In this document: positions 1-7,208 of the stretch, piece by piece
Layout: every line of letters starts with the position of its first letter
Numbering within the stretch: the first letter of the stretch is position 1
Assembly (NCBI RefSeq): GCF_018499875.1
Contig: NZ_JAHBAY010000006.1
Location: 124,001 to 188,000 of the forward strand
Direction: 5' to 3'
From: Kineosporia corallincola
GTDB lineage: Bacteria; Actinomycetota; Actinomycetes; Actinomycetales; Kineosporiaceae
DNA length: 64,000 nucleotides
The notes under the pieces: generated by a model
The model's database searches: none
What the model saw: only the letters and a program-made list of their open reading frames with translations
What the model was told of the DNA's origin: nothing
Made by a program: the position numbers and the translations under genes

Positions 1-26
1 CCGACCGGGTCAGGGCAAGGACCGGG

Positions 27-1610
27 TCAGTGCAGGCCCTCCAGCCAGCGCAGCAGCAACCGGGTGCCGAAACCCGTGGCGCCGCGGGTGGCCTCGTGCT
101 CGTCCCGCTCGGCGCGGGCCGGGCCGGCGATGTCGAGGTGGGCCCAGCGTGCCCCGGCGGTGAACTCGCGCAGGAACAGGGCCGCGGCGATGGAACCACC
201 ACCGCTGATCTCGGCCCCCGGACCGGTCACGTGCCGGATGTCGGCGACGGTCGAGTCGAGCACGGAGCGGTACTCGTCGACCAGCGGCATGCGCCAGACC
301 TGCTCGCCGCTGCCGGTGGCGGCCGTGGCGAGGGCCTCGGCCAGCCGGTCGGTGGTGCTGTAGAGCGCGGCGTGCCGCCGGCCCAGCCCGAGCGAGGCGG
401 CCCCGGTCAGCGTGGCGATGTCGACGATCACCTCGGGATCGAGATGCCGCGCCGCGTAGGCCAGCCCGTCGGCCAGCACCATGCGGCCCTCGGCGTCGGT
501 GTTGAGGATCTCGACGGTCTGCCCGCCGTAGGTGGTGACCACGTCGCCGGGCCGGTAGGAGCCGGCGCCGAAGGCGTTCTCGGCCAGCGGCAGCAGCGCG
601 GTGACCGGCCGGCGGATACCGATCTCGGGGCAGGCCAGCAGCGCCGCGAGCACCACGGCGGCCCCGGCCATGTCGCTCTTCATGGCCACCATCGACGTGC
701 GCGGCTTGATCGAGATGCCACCGGTGTCGAAGGTGATGCCCTTGCCGACCAGCACCACGGGCCGGCGGTCGCGCACGCCCTCGGGGCGGTAGTCGATGCG
801 GACGAACCGCGGCGGTGTGGCGGAGCCGGAGCCGACGGCGAGCACTCCGCCGAAACCCTCGTCGGCGAGCTGGTCCTCGTGCCAGATCCGCACGTCCAGT
901 CCGGCGGCGGCACCGAGGTCGGCGGCCTGCCGGGCGAACCAGTCGGGGTTCTTCAGGTTGGCGGGCGTCTCGGTGAGGTCACGGGCCAGCACCGTGGCCC
1001 GGGCGTGCGCCCGGCCCCGGTCCAGACCCGTGGCCGGGTGAGAGCCGACCAGGGTGACCTGGGCCGCGGGCGAGGAGTCCTCCCGCGGCTTCAGGCCGGC
1101 GCTCGGCGGCGTGTACCCGCCGAGGACGAAGCCCTCGACCACGGCACGCGCCCCCTCCACCGAGGAGCCATCACCCAGGGTGGTCACTACGTGACTGCGA
1201 CCGCGCGCGGAGCGACTCAGTGCGGCCGCGGCCCGACGGAGGTCTCGCGGGGAACCGTCGCCGATCCCGACCAGCAGGAAGCGCTGCGGCAGCCCGGACG
1301 GGGCCATGACCGGGACCCGGACGACCTGCCCGGCACCGCCCTTGACCCGTTCGGCCCCGATCACCGCGGCCAGGTCGACGCCGTAGGCGGCCGCGACCTG
1401 ATCTCCGTGCCGGTCCGCGACGACCGTGTCACCGGTCTTGCGGACCGGCACCGCGACCAGGTCGGCGTCTACCGTCTCCCGGAGTGCGGAGACGAGTGAT
1501 CCCGACCTGCTCGCGACGCTGGTCCGCGGCCCCACCCGGGGTGCGACCTGGACCGGTGCTACCGCCACCATCTGCTGCCTGACCTCCGTCGCCGGGGCCG
1601 GTGCGGGCAC
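27..1610 (-). CDS. pepA: Leucyl aminopeptidase (peptidase family M17)
   Basis: Cytosolic aminopeptidase that trims N-terminal residues from peptides using two divalent metal ions; family members are hexamers. The catalytic C-terminal half is intact: GKGITFDTGG carries metal ligands K290 and D295, and NTDAEGR (370-376) carries further Asp/Glu ligands and the catalytic Arg. At 527 residues it is slightly longer than the usual 480-500, the excess being an Ala/Val-rich N-terminus, so the true start may lie some 30 codons further in. It follows the DUF3117 gene by 15 nt on the same strand, so the two are probably cotranscribed. The function call is secure from the motifs; the exact start is not. 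Confidence 0.95.
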   Translation of the reverse strand: MPAPAPATEVRQQMVAVAPVQVAPRVGPRTSVASRSGSLVSALRETVDADLVAVPVRKTGDTVVADRHGDQVAAAYGVDLAAVIGAERVKGGAGQVVRVPVMAPSGLPQRFLLVGIGDGSPRDLRRAAAALSRSARGRSHVVTTLGDGSSVEGARAVVEGFVLGGYTPPSAGLKPREDSSPAAQVTLVGSHPATGLDRGRAHARATVLARDLTETPANLKNPDWFARQAADLGAAAGLDVRIWHEDQLADEGFGGVLAVGSGSATPPRFVRIDYRPEGVRDRRPVVLVGKGITFDTGGISIKPRTSMVAMKSDMAGAAVVLAALLACPEIGIRRPVTALLPLAENAFGAGSYRPGDVVTTYGGQTVEILNTDAEGRMVLADGLAYAARHLDPEVIVDIATLTGAASLGLGRRHAALYSTTDRLAEALATAATGSGEQVWRMPLVDEYRSVLDSTVADIRHVTGPGAEISGGGSIAAALFLREFTAGARWAHLDIAGPARAERDEHEATRGATGFGTRLLLRWLEGLH

Positions 1611-1625
1611 CGGCCGACCCGCCTA

Positions 1626-1793
1626 CTAGTTGCCTACCGCCTTGAGCGCGTCGCCCAGCTCGCTCGCCTCTGTGGCGGACATCTCAACCACCAGCCGGCC
1701 GCCACCTTCAAGAGGAACGCGCATGACGATGCCGCGTCCTTCCTTCGTGACCTCCAGCGGTCCGTCGCCGGTCCTCGGCTTCATGGCCGCCAT
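1626..1793 (-). CDS. DUF3117 family small protein
   Basis: A 55-residue protein of the small actinobacterial DUF3117 family (Rv1211-like), of unknown function. It begins MAAMKPRTGDGPLEVTKEGR and ends in a short acidic helix with SATEASELGDALK. The ATG at 1793 is chosen over longer upstream starts because the family begins with this sequence and a purine-rich ribosome site (GGAAGGGGAG) lies just before it. It sits between tag and pepA on the same strand, a neighbourhood shared with mycobacteria. The 248-nt gap upstream of it (1794-2041) shows no further gene. Confidence 0.9.
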   Translation of the reverse strand: MAAMKPRTGDGPLEVTKEGRGIVMRVPLEGGGRLVVEMSATEASELGDALKAVGN

Positions 1794-2041
1794 GTGGCTC
1801 CCCTTCCTCGGCGCGATTCCCGATCTTGGGAATCGCTGAATGCTATGGGCACAACGCCCGCCGCCTACCCGTGCCAAGCACGGAGCGTGACCTCGAGCAT
1901 TATCCCGCTTACCGGTTCCACTACGAAACGCGGTGGCCCCCGGCGGGCTCCGCACGTCTCATTTTGCTGCCACCACGCCCTGCGATGCAGGATTTGCCAC
2001 CCTAGAGGGCTTTCTTACATCGGCTGGTGTCACGAATTTTG

Positions 2042-2707
2042 TCATGATCGAGCGACATCGCGCGCGTCCGGTGCCGTGCGACCGGGTTTTTTGACCGGCT
2101 TGTCACCCGCCACCGCGGTGCGCGCGTGGCAGCCCTGGAAGTGGTCGTTGACCAGCCCGCAGGCTTGCATCGCGGCATAGGCGGTGGTCGGCCCGACGAA
2201 CGCGAAGCCGTGCCGCTTCAGCGCCTTGGCCAGGGCCGTGGACTCCGGGGTGACGGCCTGCACGTCGCTGAGCAGGCGGGGTGCGCGGGGCGCCCGCCCG
2301 GGGGCGAAGGACCAGATCAGCGCGTCGAGCCCGCCCTCGACGGTGTCGCGCACCTCGAGCACGGCGCGGGCGTTGCGCACGGCCGCCTCGATCTTGGCCC
2401 GGTTACGCACGATGCCGGTGTCGGTCAGCAGCCGGGACACGTCGTCCTCGTCGAAGGCTGCCACCTTCTCCGGGTCGAACCCGGCGAACGCGGCCCGGAA
2501 GTTCTCCCGTTTGCGCAGGATCGTGATCCAGGCCAGCCCGGACTGGAAGGCCTCCAGGGTGATGCGCTCGTACAGCCGGCTCTCGCCGCGCACCGGGAAG
2601 CCCCACTCCTGGTCGTGATACGCCTGGTAGTCCGGGGTGGAGGCGCCCCAGAAGCAGCGCCTCAGCCCGTCTTCGCCGGTGACCAGTGCCGTCCGTGTCT
2701 CAGCCAC
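2042..2707 (-). CDS. tag: DNA-3-methyladenine glycosylase I
   Basis: Base-excision repair enzyme that removes 3-methyladenine from alkylated DNA. The Tag zinc site is visible: C18 in RRCFWG and H31 in AYHDQEWG near the N-terminus, with His and Cys in LVNDHFQGCH near the C-terminus; E34 of DQEWG is the base-recognition Glu. About 221 residues with a basic, probably disordered tail. I place the start at the GTG at 2707, whose codon overlaps the stop of the SRPBCC gene by 8 nt. A GTG two codons earlier (2713) has better spacing to a GGAG and is a real alternative. Part of the gpgS-DivIVA-SRPBCC-tag run. Confidence 0.93.
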   Translation of the reverse strand: MAETRTALVTGEDGLRRCFWGASTPDYQAYHDQEWGFPVRGESRLYERITLEAFQSGLAWITILRKRENFRAAFAGFDPEKVAAFDEDDVSRLLTDTGIVRNRAKIEAAVRNARAVLEVRDTVEGGLDALIWSFAPGRAPRAPRLLSDVQAVTPESTALAKALKRHGFAFVGPTTAYAAMQACGLVNDHFQGCHARTAVAGDKPVKKPGRTAPDARDVARS

Positions 2708-3167
2708 GCCCACCCATTTCTGTCTCCACCTCACGCCCCAGCCGGCGCAGCGCGGCCCCGTAGGCCGCCCCCGCCACCCCACCGATCAGCGGCCCGGCGA
2801 ACCGGGTCAGCGCCTCGGGCGGCACCCGCAGCTCCTCGTGCCAGACCAGCAGACTGCCCTGCCCGTCCGGCCGCACCTCGGCCTCCACCCAGCCGCGCAG
2901 CAGCCGGCCGGTCTTGCCCACCCGGAACCGGCCCGTGCCGCTCGCGCCCGACGGTGGCTCGAACCGCTCGATCCGCATCGGGTCGTCGAACGCCAGCGGC
3001 CCCAGCCCGGTGCGGGCCACGAAGACCGAGCCGGGCCGGTCGCCCGGCCCGACCACGCGGATGCTGGTGAGCGGCGCCAGCCGGGCGTGGGCGGGCCAGT
3101 CGGTCAGCCGGGCCCAGACCCGCGGCACCGGCGCCGCGACCGGCACCTCCACCCGGAAACGGGCCAT
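2700..3167 (-). CDS. SRPBCC family protein (polyketide cyclase/START-like fold)
   Basis: A 155-residue protein that opens with a strand typical of the SRPBCC fold (ARFRVEVPVAAPVPRVWARL) and continues with DWPAHARLAPL and a long C-terminal helix rich in Gly/Ala and Arg. The fold binds hydrophobic ligands in a deep cavity; the substrate here is unknown. Its ATG shares one base with the TGA of the DivIVA-like gene upstream (TGATG), and its own stop overlaps the start of tag. It is therefore translationally coupled on both sides. The family call is by recognition of the N-terminal pattern; the role is not inferred. Confidence 0.8.
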   Translation of the reverse strand: MARFRVEVPVAAPVPRVWARLTDWPAHARLAPLTSIRVVGPGDRPGSVFVARTGLGPLAFDDPMRIERFEPPSGASGTGRFRVGKTGRLLRGWVEAEVRPDGQGSLLVWHEELRVPPEALTRFAGPLIGGVAGAAYGAALRRLGREVETEMGGRG

Positions 3168-3706
3168 CAGTCGCGGTCTTCCGCGCCCGGCCGGATCTCG
3201 CCGGTGGTCGGCGGCCCGGCCGGGCCGCCCGCCGTGCCCTGCGCACCGGGCGAGGCGTCGTCCGGGTTCTCCGCCCGCCGCCGAGGCCTGCGCAGCGGCC
3301 GGGTGATCGGCCCGGTCAGCGGGTAGGCCGGATCGGGTGCCGGGACGCCGCCCTCGTCGACCGGCGGCGCGTCGATCGTGGCGACGCCCTCGCCGGTGGT
3401 GGTGACGGCACCGCCCCGGGCCAGCTGGAGCCGCGCGGAGCGCTCCTGCACCACCTGGGCGCGCAGCCGGTCGACCTCCAGCGCCAGCGAGTCGAGCGCG
3501 GCGTCGACCTGGTCCATGCGGTAGCCGCGGAATCCCTGCACGAAGCGCAGCGCGGTCACGTCGCGACCGGTGATGTCGTCGGCGGGCAGCGCCCGCACCG
3601 GGATCGTCGGAGCGGGTTCGTCGAGGCCGCCGCGGATCACACCGGTGGCGACGGCGATCACCCCGGCCACCACCACGAGGGTGAGCAGCACCATCAGCAA
3701 GGTCAC
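3167..3706 (-). CDS. DivIVA-domain membrane protein
   Basis: A 179-residue protein with one N-terminal membrane helix (about residues 2-24) followed by a short DivIVA-type segment: RFVQGFRGYRMDQVDAALDS at about 54-73, then a coiled coil to about 105, then a Pro/Gly-rich tail. DivIVA domains sense curved membrane and assemble at poles and septa in actinobacteria. This short, membrane-anchored form matches the Rv1209-type neighbour of gpgS. The start is a GTG at 3706. It is the first of three overlapping genes (this, SRPBCC, tag). A role in polar growth is possible but only inferred from the domain. Confidence 0.82.
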   Translation of the reverse strand: MTLLMVLLTLVVVAGVIAVATGVIRGGLDEPAPTIPVRALPADDITGRDVTALRFVQGFRGYRMDQVDAALDSLALEVDRLRAQVVQERSARLQLARGGAVTTTGEGVATIDAPPVDEGGVPAPDPAYPLTGPITRPLRRPRRRAENPDDASPGAQGTAGGPAGPPTTGEIRPGAEDRD

Positions 3707-3751
3707 GACGAGATCGTCCCACGGGGTACCGACAGTTCGGGATTTCCACAG

Positions 3752-4726
3752 CTAACTGCTGGTCAGGAACGTCTCCACCGGCCCTCGCCCGGCCCGCGCC
3801 ACGTGCCGGGCCACCGGGTGCCAGCCGGAGCCGTCCGTCGTCCCCGGTTCGCCGCCGGAAGCCCCCTCGGCGAACTGCACCAGGTCGACCGGCAACGGCC
3901 CCGCGTCGACGCCGGCCCGGTCGAGCACCACGGCGAGGATCTCCGAGGCCATCACCCCGAGATCGGCGAGATCCCGGTTGCGGTGCTTGCGCACCCCCAG
4001 GTCCACCTGGCCGACGGCGTCCAGCCCGGCCAGCCGCAGAGTGTCCATCAGCAGCGCGATCTCGACGCCGTAGCCGCCGGCGAACGGCAGCCGGGTCAGC
4101 AGCTCGCGACGGGCCGCGTACTCGCCGCCCAGCGGCTGCACCACGCCGCTCAGCCGGGGCTCGAACCGGGCCAGCAGCGGGCGTGCCACCAGCTCGGTCA
4201 CCCGGCCGCCACCGCTGCGCTGCTCGGTGTTCCCCAACCGCAGAGGACGTCGGTAGAAGCCCTTGACCAGCTGCACGCCGGGCTCGGTGAGCAGCGGGCC
4301 GAGCAGCCCCACCACCACCTCCGGCCCGACCTCCACCAGGTCGGCGTCGACGAACGCGATCAGGTCACCGGTGGTCGCCGCGAGCGAGCGCCACAGCACC
4401 TCGCCCTTGCCCGGCAACGGCTCCAGCCCCGGCAGCACCTGGTCCAGCGCCACCACCCGGGCACCCGCCCGCACGGCCCGCTCGGCGGTGCGGTCGGTGC
4501 AGCCGCCGTCCATCACCACGATCTCGTCCACCAGCGGCCCGGCGGCGCGGACCGCGGCGACCACCCCGGCGACGGTCTCCTCCTCGTTCAGGGCGGGCAG
4601 GACCACGCTGACCGTGCGGCCGGCCTTCAGCCCGGTCAGTTCTCCCGCGGTCCAGGGCACCGGCTGCCAGGTGCGCCGGGTGAACCAGTCCCGCACATCC
4701 GGGCGGAGCCCGGCGTCGTCCACCAT
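3752..4726 (-). CDS. gpgS: Glucosyl-3-phosphoglycerate synthase
   Basis: Glycosyltransferase of the GT-A fold that transfers glucose from UDP-glucose to 3-phosphoglycerate, the first step towards glucosylglycerate and methylglucose lipopolysaccharides. Nucleotide-sugar signatures are ALNEEET (45-51), DGGCTDRT (73-80) and the metal-binding DADL (127-130). Length of 324 residues is normal for GpgS. Its ATG directly abuts the TGA of the folP2-like gene with no spacer, so the two are translationally coupled. The pairing of gpgS with folP2 and a LOG gene also occurs in mycobacteria, which supports the specific name over a generic family-2 transferase. Confidence 0.92.
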   Translation of the reverse strand: MVDDAGLRPDVRDWFTRRTWQPVPWTAGELTGLKAGRTVSVVLPALNEEETVAGVVAAVRAAGPLVDEIVVMDGGCTDRTAERAVRAGARVVALDQVLPGLEPLPGKGEVLWRSLAATTGDLIAFVDADLVEVGPEVVVGLLGPLLTEPGVQLVKGFYRRPLRLGNTEQRSGGGRVTELVARPLLARFEPRLSGVVQPLGGEYAARRELLTRLPFAGGYGVEIALLMDTLRLAGLDAVGQVDLGVRKHRNRDLADLGVMASEILAVVLDRAGVDAGPLPVDLVQFAEGASGGEPGTTDGSGWHPVARHVARAGRGPVETFLTSS

Positions 4727-5623
4727 TCAGGCCAGCCCTCGCACCGCACGCGCCGGGGGCCGTTCGCCCCGGATGCTCGCCACCATGTCGATCGCACGGC
4801 GGCTCGCGGCCACGTCGTGCACCCGGAACACCTTGGCGCCGCACCAGGCCGCCACGGCGGTGGCCGCGAGCGTCCCCTCCAGCCGGTCGTCCACCGGCAG
4901 GTCCAGGGTCTCGCCGACGAAGTCCTTGCGCGACAACGACATCAGCACCGGGTGCCCGAGCGCCACCAGCGCCTCGGTGCGGCGCAGCAGGGCCAGCCCG
5001 TGCCAGGTGTTCTTGCCGAAGTCGTGGGTCGGGTCGAGCAGCAGCGACTCCCCCGGCACCCCGGCGTCCGTCGCCGTCCTCGCACTGCCCATCAGGTGCG
5101 TGAGGACGTCGTCCACGATCGACTCGGCGCCGTTCCCGTAGCCCACCCGGTGCGGGCGTGTCCTCGGCACCGCACCACCGGTGTGCGAGAGCACCAGCCC
5201 GGCGCCCGCAGCGGCCGCGATCGCGGGGAGCTGCGGATCGTGCCCGGCCCAGGTGTCGTTGATCAGGTCGGCCCCGGCGGCGCAGGCCTGCCGGGCCACC
5301 TCGGCGCGCCAGGTGTCCACGCTGAGCAGCAGGCCCGGATGCGCGGAACGGATCCGGGCGATGAACGGCACCACCCGGCGCAGTTCCTCAGCGGTGTCCA
5401 CCTCGGTGCCCGGACCGGCCTTCACCCCGCCGACGTCCACGATGTCGGCACCCTCGGCCTCGGCCCGGGCGACCGCCTCGGCCGCGGCGTCCTCGTCGTA
5501 CATCCGGTTGCCCGCGTAGAACGAGTCGGGCGTGCGGTTGATCACCGCCATCACCACCGGCACGCCCGGCGCGAAGTCGCGGCCGCCGAGCCGGAGCCGG
5601 GCGGAGGGGGGCGGGACCGTCAC
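4727..5623 (-). CDS. folP2: Dihydropteroate synthase homologue (FolP2-like)
   Basis: A TIM-barrel protein of the dihydropteroate synthase family, 298 residues. The family's first pterin loop, normally NVTPDSFSDGG, reads NRTPDSFYAGN here; DVGGVKAGPGTEV replaces the usual DIGGESTRPGA, and VDTWRAEVA and LINDTWAG follow. These are features of the actinobacterial FolP2 branch next to gpgS, for which true folate-synthase activity is doubtful, so a second dedicated folP is expected elsewhere in the genome. The start is a GTG sharing GTGA with the stop of the upstream LOG gene. Likely cytosolic and cotranscribed with gpgS; its real reaction is uncertain. Confidence 0.87.
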   Translation of the reverse strand: MTVPPPSARLRLGGRDFAPGVPVVMAVINRTPDSFYAGNRMYDEDAAAEAVARAEAEGADIVDVGGVKAGPGTEVDTAEELRRVVPFIARIRSAHPGLLLSVDTWRAEVARQACAAGADLINDTWAGHDPQLPAIAAAAGAGLVLSHTGGAVPRTRPHRVGYGNGAESIVDDVLTHLMGSARTATDAGVPGESLLLDPTHDFGKNTWHGLALLRRTEALVALGHPVLMSLSRKDFVGETLDLPVDDRLEGTLAATAVAAWCGAKVFRVHDVAASRRAIDMVASIRGERPPARAVRGLA

Positions 5624-6213
5624 GGGGCGGACTCCACCTGGTCGGTGACGGCGGGGGTGACGGCGACCTCGCCGAGCCCGTGGTCGATCCAGGCGAACGC
5701 CTCGTCGATGCTCGTGGCCCAGGTCAGCGACTCCACCGCGGCCTCGCTCAGGAAGCCCTGGTCGGTCAGCCGCTGCACCAGCACCCGCAACGGCTCGTAG
5801 AGCCCGGTCGGGTCGAGCACCACCACCGGCTTGGCGTGCATGCCCAGCGACGCGGCGGTCCAGACCTCGGTCAGTTCCTCCAGCGTGCCGATGCCGCCGG
5901 GCAGCGTGATGAACGCGTCGGCCAGCTCCTCCATGCGCCCCTTGCGGCTGCGCATGTCGTCGGTGACGATCAGCTCGTCCGAGGCGTGGTCGGCCACCTC
6001 GCGGTCCACCAGGAACTGCGGGATCACACCGATGGTGTGGCCCCCGCCGTCGCGCACGGCCTGGGCCACCGCACCCATCATCGAGATCGAGCCGCCGCCC
6101 GACACCAGGTCGTGCCCCCGCGCCGCGATCGCCCTCCCGACCCGCGCGGCGAGCTGGACGTAGGAGGGGTCGATCCGCAGGGACGACGCGCAGAAAACAC
6201 AGATCCGGGCCAC
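5620..6213 (-). CDS. LOG family (TIGR00730) Rossmann protein, cytokinin riboside phosphohydrolase-like
   Basis: A 197-residue LOG-family protein. Members cleave ribose-5-phosphate from nucleoside monophosphates, as shown for plant and some bacterial cytokinin-activating enzymes; many bacterial members act as nucleotide phosphoribohydrolases. The signature PGGIGTLEE is at 105-113, with SGGGSISMMGAVA at 38-50 and RSRK at 88-91. It corresponds in position to mycobacterial Rv1205. It overlaps folP2 by GTGA and follows a second LOG gene by 10 nt, so the two paralogues are probably on one transcript. The physiological substrate cannot be read from the sequence. Confidence 0.9.
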   Translation of the reverse strand: MARICVFCASSLRIDPSYVQLAARVGRAIAARGHDLVSGGGSISMMGAVAQAVRDGGGHTIGVIPQFLVDREVADHASDELIVTDDMRSRKGRMEELADAFITLPGGIGTLEELTEVWTAASLGMHAKPVVVLDPTGLYEPLRVLVQRLTDQGFLSEAAVESLTWATSIDEAFAWIDHGLGEVAVTPAVTDQVESAP

Positions 6214-6223
6214 GGCGCCATTG

Positions 6224-7039
6224 TCACCCGAGGCCTGGACCGCCCGTGGCGGGGTCGTCGGCGGCGGCGTGTTCGGAGCGGGCGGCGGCCATCAGCCCGA
6301 CCGCCTCGTCCACGTCGTCGGTGATCGTGAGCAGGTCGAGGTCGGCGGCCCGGATCATGCCCCGGGACAGCACCGGCCCGGCCAGCCAGTCCTTCAGCCC
6401 CTGCCAGTAGTCGGTCCCCAGCAGCACGATCGGGAACGACGTGACCTTGCGGGTCTGCACCAGCACCAGCGCCTCGAACAGCTCGTCGAAGGTGCCGAAA
6501 CCGCCGGGCAGCACGATGAAGCCCTGGGCGTACTTGACGAACATGGTCTTGCGGGCGAAGAAGTAGCGGAAGTCCACGCCGAGGTTCACCCAGCGGTTCA
6601 TGCCCTGTTCGAAGGGCAGCTCGATCCCCAGCCCGACCGACACCCCGCCGGCCTCGTGCGCGCCCTGGTTGGCGCCGGCCATCGCCCCCGGGCCACCCCC
6701 GGTGATCACCGCGAAACCGGCCTCCACCAGGCCCTTCCCGACCTGCTGGGCGAGCTTGTAGTCGGGCGCGGTGTCGGGCGTGCGGGCCGAGCCGAACACG
6801 CTGATCGCCGGGCCGAGCTCGGCGAGCGACCCGAAGCCCTCGACGAACTCCGCCTGGATGCGCATGACCCGCCAGGGATCGGTGTGCACCCAGTCGCTGG
6901 CGCCACGGCCGTCGAGCAGCCGCTGGTCGGTGGTGGACCCGGGCACCAGCTCCCCGCGCAGCGTGGTGGGTCCCGAGGTGTGCTCGTCCTTCGGCATCTG
7001 CGGGTCGTCGGGCCGGTCGTGGTCGGGTCGCGTGCTCAT
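6224..7039 (-). CDS. LOG family (TIGR00730) Rossmann protein, long form
   Basis: A second LOG-family paralogue, 271 residues, with a roughly 60-residue polar N-terminal extension before the fold. It carries GGGPGAM (114-120) and the active-site motif PGGFGTFDE (178-186). This longer subfamily has RYFFARKTMFVKYA before the signature, unlike its shorter neighbour. It is the first gene of the minus-strand run; its ATG at 7039 faces the divergent GGDEF gene across 169 nt. The division of labour between the two adjacent LOG proteins is unknown. Confidence 0.9.
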   Translation of the reverse strand: MSTRPDHDRPDDPQMPKDEHTSGPTTLRGELVPGSTTDQRLLDGRGASDWVHTDPWRVMRIQAEFVEGFGSLAELGPAISVFGSARTPDTAPDYKLAQQVGKGLVEAGFAVITGGGPGAMAGANQGAHEAGGVSVGLGIELPFEQGMNRWVNLGVDFRYFFARKTMFVKYAQGFIVLPGGFGTFDELFEALVLVQTRKVTSFPIVLLGTDYWQGLKDWLAGPVLSRGMIRAADLDLLTITDDVDEAVGLMAAARSEHAAADDPATGGPGLG

Positions 7040-7208
7040 GGCGCCGACGCTAGCGCCAACGATGCGGGCGGCGAGGGCAGGTGACCCGCACGCAACCGGT
7101 CGTCGTCGTCACCGTTCGTCGCGCGGTTCGACCGGAAGGTGACGCCGCGCCCGCTCTCAGGAAATTCCGACCTGTGACACTCGAGCCCTGAGCTCAAACC
7201 CAGATAGT

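Noticed and set aside
30-1499. Plus-strand open frame opposite pepA
   Set aside because: Low-complexity antisense text; the aminopeptidase motifs are on the minus strand.
4727-5623. Primary folate dihydropteroate synthase
   Set aside because: The altered pterin loop and gpgS linkage point to the FolP2 branch, so I do not claim it as the main folate enzyme.
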